DNA of 23,112 bases, taken from a virus. This document shows positions 19,457 to 23,112 of this stretch, piece after piece. The stretch covers positions 1-23,112 of IMG/VR virus record IMGVR_UViG_3300047167_000015. The stretch is one strand, 5' to 3'. The notes beneath the pieces were generated by a model that ran no database searches, had not been told where the DNA came from, and worked only from the letters and a program-made list of their open reading frames with translations. How positions within the stretch are numbered: position 1 is the first letter of the stretch; each line of letters opens with the position of its first letter. A program made the position numbers and the translations under genes.

Positions 19457-20344
19457 TTACACTGGAATTTCAAGAACTTGAATACGCGCTTCAAAGCTAG
19501 CAGCCGTAGGCCTAATGTTGTAAACCTGGACTGCTATGGTAGAGCCAGTAGATAGAACTAAGCCTGAATCGTTGCCGGTTTCAAAGTTGAATTCTCCAGT
19601 GAGGTCACCGCCAAACATAGTCCTAGCCGTATCTTGGGGTTGGCTATTGATGAGGAGGTCATATCTGGCTATGTTTTCGCCTGAAAAAGCAGCTCTTTGA
19701 AAAACGGCTTGCTTTGAACTAGGAACCGTATAAGTAACTATGGTTACAGTGGCACCAGCAGCTACAGCAACAAGCTCATTATAAGTGTTCACAACCGTAG
19801 TATTGGGGCTTGGCGTAGACTCTACTACAACGTTAATGGAACCATCAGGGTTGGGTTGGAGAGGGTAGTTGTTCGGTCCGGTTCCAACTACGGTAACATC
19901 ACCAATAGATATGGTGCCATCAAATGAGACAGGAATGGGATTGTCGTCATCGTAGAAATTACCATGAGGATCGACTGGTATAACTCTGTCTGCAGATACA
20001 GGGGCCGGTAAAAAAACAGAAAGATAGTGGTCGTCGGGCTTAATAGGGAAGTTGTTTTGTTCTTGTGCTGAAATAGTAGCACTATCTGATACAAGATAAC
20101 CAGAAAGGTCTGTGGGTTTTTGAGGAGCGTTAAGAGAATTATCAGGAGGACCCAAGATAAGCTGAGTAGGGCTTAAGACGTTTTTGACTTGAAATCCAGC
20201 GGGTTGGAGGGTATCAGACTTGAGGCTTACGAACTGCTTTATATAAAAGCCAGTCGTATCATCGATTGTAACTACGCCTGTGGACGTACCATTAGCTGTG
20301 AAGGCTTGCGGAGGAACCGCTGCCAATTTTCTTTCGAAACTCAC
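19457..20344 (-). CDS. Virion protein C (295 aa), GTG start
   Basis: The GTG start (VSFERKLAAVPP) is set by GGAGGAG 5 nt upstream, which lies in the end of the HNH gene; a TTG four codons earlier has no site. The N-terminal unit is beta-rich (TSTGVVTIDDTTGFYIKQFV), the centre has proline-rich loops (PVSADRVIPVDPHGNFYDDD), and the C-terminal domain (GATVTIVTYTVPSSKQAVFQ to IAVQVYNIRPTAASFEARIQ) is related to that of protein B. It is probably a fibre or baseplate component. It follows the tube gene after the HNH insertion and would be read on the same late transcript. Confidence 0.7.
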   Translation of the reverse strand: MSFERKLAAVPPQAFTANGTSTGVVTIDDTTGFYIKQFVSLKSDTLQPAGFQVKNVLSPTQLILGPPDNSLNAPQKPTDLSGYLVSDSATISAQEQNNFPIKPDDHYLSVFLPAPVSADRVIPVDPHGNFYDDDNPIPVSFDGTISIGDVTVVGTGPNNYPLQPNPDGSINVVVESTPSPNTTVVNTYNELVAVAAGATVTIVTYTVPSSKQAVFQRAAFSGENIARYDLLINSQPQDTARTMFGGDLTGEFNFETGNDSGLVLSTGSTIAVQVYNIRPTAASFEARIQVLEIPV

Positions 20345-20997
20345 GGGCTCCTCCAACTTTCATTAGTAGAAGTTCCATCAAATTTATTGTGCTTTTTTGC
20401 ATTATCGTTTGCGTCTAAATACTGTAAATTCCATGGTACATGCAAACCGCATATATCAGGGTGAACCAAAGGGATAATATGGTCAACTTCTTTCCCTTCG
20501 GGTCTATTTTCATATATTTTTTTGATTTCTTCTTCATTGATCCACGACAACAAAGCACTTTTCTTTATAACCCTTCTCTTTGTTTCTCTATGTGATCTTT
20601 GATTTTTATTTTCTTTGTCATAAATAGATTGTTTGGCTCTTATAGATTCTCTATGTTTTTGATACGATCTACTATCGATGCTTGGATCTCTTTTTCTAGT
20701 GTTTTCTGAACTGCAAGCCGAGCACACCCCATTAGTTATATTTGTTATTTTTATTTGATTACATTGAGGGCAATGATATTCTGTTTTTCTTTGTGCTCTA
20801 TCTTTTCTATGATAACATGCTTGGCAAAGCCCTTTAACCATTTTTTTAGTGTATGTAGGCCCGCATTCTATACAATTAACTTCTATTTTAGGCTTACTTT
20901 GGCTTAGATGGCGACCATAGCACTTATTAAAGCAAAAGCCTTTAATTAAGCGTTTAGAGGACGTGGAACCACATCCTAGACAAGGTTTTGTACTCAT
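20341..20997 (-). CDS. HNH homing endonuclease with three zinc-ribbon repeats (218 aa)
   Basis: The ATG at 20997 (MSTKPCLGCG) is preferred; a TTG three codons earlier would place the AAGG too close. The first 95 residues hold three Cys-x2-Cys repeats paired with a second Cys pair (CLGC with CFNKC, CIEC with CQAC, CPQC with CSAC), a tandem zinc-ribbon array likely to bind DNA. After a basic helical linker comes the HNH core VDHIIPLVHPDICGLHVPWN with NLQYLDANDNAKKHNKF. A 4-nt overlap joins it to virion protein C. It is a free-standing gene between tube and fibre genes. Confidence 0.88.
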   Translation of the reverse strand: MSTKPCLGCGSTSSKRLIKGFCFNKCYGRHLSQSKPKIEVNCIECGPTYTKKMVKGLCQACYHRKDRAQRKTEYHCPQCNQIKITNITNGVCSACSSENTRKRDPSIDSRSYQKHRESIRAKQSIYDKENKNQRSHRETKRRVIKKSALLSWINEEEIKKIYENRPEGKEVDHIIPLVHPDICGLHVPWNLQYLDANDNAKKHNKFDGTSTNESWRSP

Positions 20998-21079
20998 TTT
21001 GCCCAATCCTTTTAAGCACTTAGCTTAAATTTAGGAATCGTTGCCACCAACGATAGTACTCTTAGCCCACGCTAAAAGC

Positions 21080-21099
21080 GCCCTTATATTTATAAGGGC
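21080..21099 (-). other. Perfect hairpin in the gap after the tube gene
   Basis: GCCCTTATA (21080-21088) pairs with TATAAGGGC (21091-21099) with a 2-nt loop; four more unpaired loop bases are likely in reality. No T-run follows on either strand, so it is not a standard terminator. It could be a processing site, an attenuator arm or a protein site. Confidence 0.5.
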
Positions 21100-21160
21100 T
21101 ATATAGTAAAGATTGGTCTAATAGGGATTAGATGGGTAAGATCAAGAATAAAATAAAAAA

Positions 21161-21182
21161 GGCTTCCTATTTCTAGGAAGCC
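21161..21182 (-). terminator. Rho-independent terminator after the tube gene
   Basis: A 9-bp stem (GGCTTCCTA at 21161-21169 with TAGGAAGCC at 21174-21182) has a 4-nt loop. Reading leftward it is followed by TTTTTT (complement of 21155-21160). It would stop most sheath/tube transcripts before the fibre genes. Confidence 0.85.
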
Positions 21183-21210
21183 CTTTAAATAATTTAATAA
21201 TTTCAATAAC

Positions 21211-21738
21211 TTAAGGCCATGATGGGGTTCCTTCGCCGTCCGTAGGATTACCAGACGAATCAGAAGTTGCCTCGTCAAATGCCGCTATTCCGGTATACGA
21301 TAATGAAGTTTTAGTTGTAGCTCTTGCAGACGCATTTTCGTTATCACTTGTAGGAACAGCTCCAACAACTATCATAGTAGTAAGCCCTGTTTGTCTATCT
21401 ACAGCTTTAAGTGTAACAGATTGATAATTTAAAAGATCAGCAAGAGTTGGAAAGTTGCCAAGAACAGTAGTTCCGGCGCCTACAACTCTAAACCCACTAA
21501 CATTTAGTGTTACTTCATTATAAGAAGTAATTGCGATTTCGCGAGCTGAATACTGACCTAGGGTATGGATTGCTTCAGTTCCAAGACCTTTTGCTCTACT
21601 ATAAGTATCAAAAACACCAGCAAGAACTAATGTTCCTACGCTATTAGGAAGATAAAGTTCCAATCTGCCGCCAGTTAAGGTGTACGATTGTCCAGGTCCG
21701 CCATTTGTAGGGCTTAATCCAGGTAATTGTCCAGCCAT
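21211..21738 (-). CDS. Tail tube protein (175 aa)
   Basis: AAGGAG lies before the ATG. It directly follows the sheath gene, the usual order in contractile-tailed phages. The product is a single beta-sandwich-type domain with REIAITSYNEVTLNVSGFRV, a LADLLNYQSVTLKAVDRQTG segment and a TKTSLSYTGIAAFDE strand near the end, matching the tube proteins of large myoviruses. It polymerises into the inner tail tube, through which the DNA passes. The acidic, glycine/proline-rich C-terminal tail is short. A strong terminator lies just after it. Confidence 0.8.
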   Translation of the reverse strand: MAGQLPGLSPTNGGPGQSYTLTGGRLELYLPNSVGTLVLAGVFDTYSRAKGLGTEAIHTLGQYSAREIAITSYNEVTLNVSGFRVVGAGTTVLGNFPTLADLLNYQSVTLKAVDRQTGLTTMIVVGAVPTSDNENASARATTKTSLSYTGIAAFDEATSDSSGNPTDGEGTPSWP

Positions 21739-21762
21739 TTTAAATTCTCCTTATTCTAAAAA

Positions 21763-23112
21763 TTATGCCGATTGCTGAACAGCAGAAATGCTGAAAGTAA
21801 TTGGAATAAAGTAAATTGCAGTTGCAAGGTAGATGTTAACCGAAATTGTCATTGTAGGTGCAGAGATAGTTACCTTAGCATTGTTGAATCCGAGTGGAAC
21901 TCCATTGCTTGGTGCGATTAATTTCAACTGCATGTATTGGGCCATCTTTTGTGTCAAGAAGGCAGAAGCTGATGCAGCAGAAACGTCTGCTAAACTTTGA
22001 CCAACAAAGGCCTGAGTGAAACTAGACTTCAAATCAATGGTGATAACGTCTGCGTCATAAACCGCTTGAATTGAATTGTATACGAAGTTGGTATCCGTGA
22101 GATAGGTAGTCTGGTCAGAAACCCACTTAGGTCCACCGACATCCGTCCACAGCGGTAGCAATCCCGCGCTCAATGCCTCCGACGTGTCTCCTGGATCACC
22201 AGAATTATAGTCAGATGGATCGATTACGCTGATAACATTTGCATACTTGTTACAAATGCTCTTGTAGAATCCACCTAATTGCATTCCCATTGCGATACAT
22301 GCTGCGTACCAAGGTTGGAACTGAGTGATAACTCCAGCCGAATTAACCTGTGTAACATTTTGGAAGGCAAGAGTACAACGGAAAGTTGCAAGCGTTTGTG
22401 CAACCATTTGTGCTGCAGCAAAAGTTCCATTGTTGGAGAGAATAGCCATACGATTTCTATCAAGGCTAGGATCGCTCATTTCCAAACAATGCGATTTAAG
22501 AAGAGCGTCAATAGCAGCGATAGTATAAGTACTTGCAGGATCGGTTTGTCCAGCAGTAATATCTGCACTTGCGTTTTGTGACATCAAAGGAACAATGATA
22601 TTACAAGTAATAGCGGCCAAGTCATTAACAGCGTTAACGATATCAGACGCCAAAGTTGCACCACGAGCACCGCCAGCAAGATAAGCTGGAAGAGCCATTG
22701 GAGCTGGCAAACCTGCGGTAGCCGTAGCCGCAAAGGTCATAATTCTAGAAATGGACATTGCCTGTTCGAAAGCAGCTAAGCCATTTTTAATACGACCTGG
22801 TTCATCCCCTGCACCAGTCGAAGCTATACCGATTGAAGAGACATCGTCAAGAGCACTGGTAGGAAGTTGGTTTGCAGCAGGAACCACCGAAGCAGAATAT
22901 CCTGGTTGGCTTGCAATGAATCCCGCAAGAGTCCCGATGGTTGAATACTCAGTCAATTTAATGGAGAGGTTTCCACCCGTTCCGTCGACCACAGTAGTAG
23001 AAAGTGTTCCAGCGGCTTGATTAATGGTCAACGTAGCACTGGTACCGAGATAACCAACAGTCAAAGCAACATCAGCTGCAGCAGAAAGAGTTTCAGAAAC
23101 TCCACGAGTCAT
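21763..23112 (-). CDS. Tail sheath protein (C-terminal part, cut by window edge)
   Basis: The last 449 residues are visible. The ATG at the very edge may be internal, because sheath proteins are commonly longer. The first part is a beta-type domain (GYLGTSATLTINQAAGTLST to TLAGFIASQPGYSA). A middle helical/beta region with RNRMAILSNNGTFAAAQMVA follows. The C-terminal region holds GGPKWVSDQTTYLTD and NFVYNSIQAVYDADVI, then APTMTISVNIYLATAIYFIP, the C-terminal arm strand of sheath subunits. Sheath monomers form the contractile outer tail tube. The following gene is the tube protein, 24 nt downstream, which supports the call. Confidence 0.8.
   Translation of the reverse strand: MTRGVSETLSAAADVALTVGYLGTSATLTINQAAGTLSTTVVDGTGGNLSIKLTEYSTIGTLAGFIASQPGYSASVVPAANQLPTSALDDVSSIGIASTGAGDEPGRIKNGLAAFEQAMSISRIMTFAATATAGLPAPMALPAYLAGGARGATLASDIVNAVNDLAAITCNIIVPLMSQNASADITAGQTDPASTYTIAAIDALLKSHCLEMSDPSLDRNRMAILSNNGTFAAAQMVAQTLATFRCTLAFQNVTQVNSAGVITQFQPWYAACIAMGMQLGGFYKSICNKYANVISVIDPSDYNSGDPGDTSEALSAGLLPLWTDVGGPKWVSDQTTYLTDTNFVYNSIQAVYDADVITIDLKSSFTQAFVGQSLADVSAASASAFLTQKMAQYMQLKLIAPSNGVPLGFNNAKVTISAPTMTISVNIYLATAIYFIPITFSISAVQQSA

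Noticed and set aside
13640-20344. Diversity-generating retroelement acting on the fibre genes
   Set aside because: No reverse transcriptase or template repeat was found in the window. The repeats between genes are ordinary duplications.
21080-21099. T4-type late promoter TATAAATA on the - strand
   Set aside because: It lies inside the hairpin palindrome, and no similar box is placed before other virion genes here.
1-23112. CRISPR array or toxin-antitoxin pair
   Set aside because: No regularly spaced repeats were seen. No small gene pair shows a recognisable toxin or antitoxin fold, though several unknown pairs exist.

Overview
This window is almost certainly part of a large contractile-tailed (myovirus-type) phage genome or a closely related prophage. 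The main evidence is a tail sheath and a tail tube gene at the right end, followed by a run of beta-rich fibre or baseplate proteins. Four free-standing homing endonucleases (two HNH, two GIY-YIG), a tRNA gene and dozens of tightly packed, often 4-nt-overlapping small genes point the same way. The DNA is AT-rich. An outer-membrane PagL-like barrel protein and several Sec-type or membrane proteins suggest a Gram-negative host. The host cannot be named from the sequence.

Layout. (1) 1-402: the 3' end of a PA14-domain protein, closed by a rho-independent terminator. (2) 410-6337, + strand: an accessory operon of about 23 small genes and one tRNA. Recognisable members are a C39/papain-like cysteine peptidase fold, a PagL-like beta-barrel, a catalytic-domain-only tyrosine recombinase and several tiny zinc-knuckle proteins; most of the rest are unknown. 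(3) 6334-8468, - strand: two proteins resembling tail-assembly-chaperone-type products, a small coiled-coil protein and an HNH endonuclease. (4) 8469-9040: a 572-nt region with no convincing gene, holding divergent extended -10 promoters, a tandem 9-bp repeat that may be an operator, and a possibly structured transcript. (5) 9041-13653, + strand (one gene at 11298-11672 on -): a Cys/His-motif protein, a winged-helix protein, several unknown small genes, then a set of small membrane proteins interrupted by a GIY-YIG endonuclease. (6) 13640-23112, - strand: sheath, tube, HNH, fibre-like proteins sharing repeated cassettes, a GIY-YIG endonuclease, a LGIGTNTP-type fibre protein, a small fibre-associated protein and a YiiX-like permuted papain-fold protein.

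How it fits together. Block 6 transcribes leftward as a late virion operon. Block 3 also runs leftward and looks like part of the same tail programme, but the oppositely oriented accessory block 5 lies between them. Promoters in the middle share the extended -10 core TGATATAA/G; one lies so close to its ATG that the mRNA may be leaderless. Left-block genes are coupled by ATGA overlaps with strong GGAGG-type ribosome sites, so they probably act as one long transcript. No complete novel defence or counter-defence system could be demonstrated. The best candidates for new biology are the membrane cluster at 11298-13653, the PagL-like barrel, the zinc-knuckle cluster, the modular paralogous virion proteins and the regulatory region at 8469-9040.
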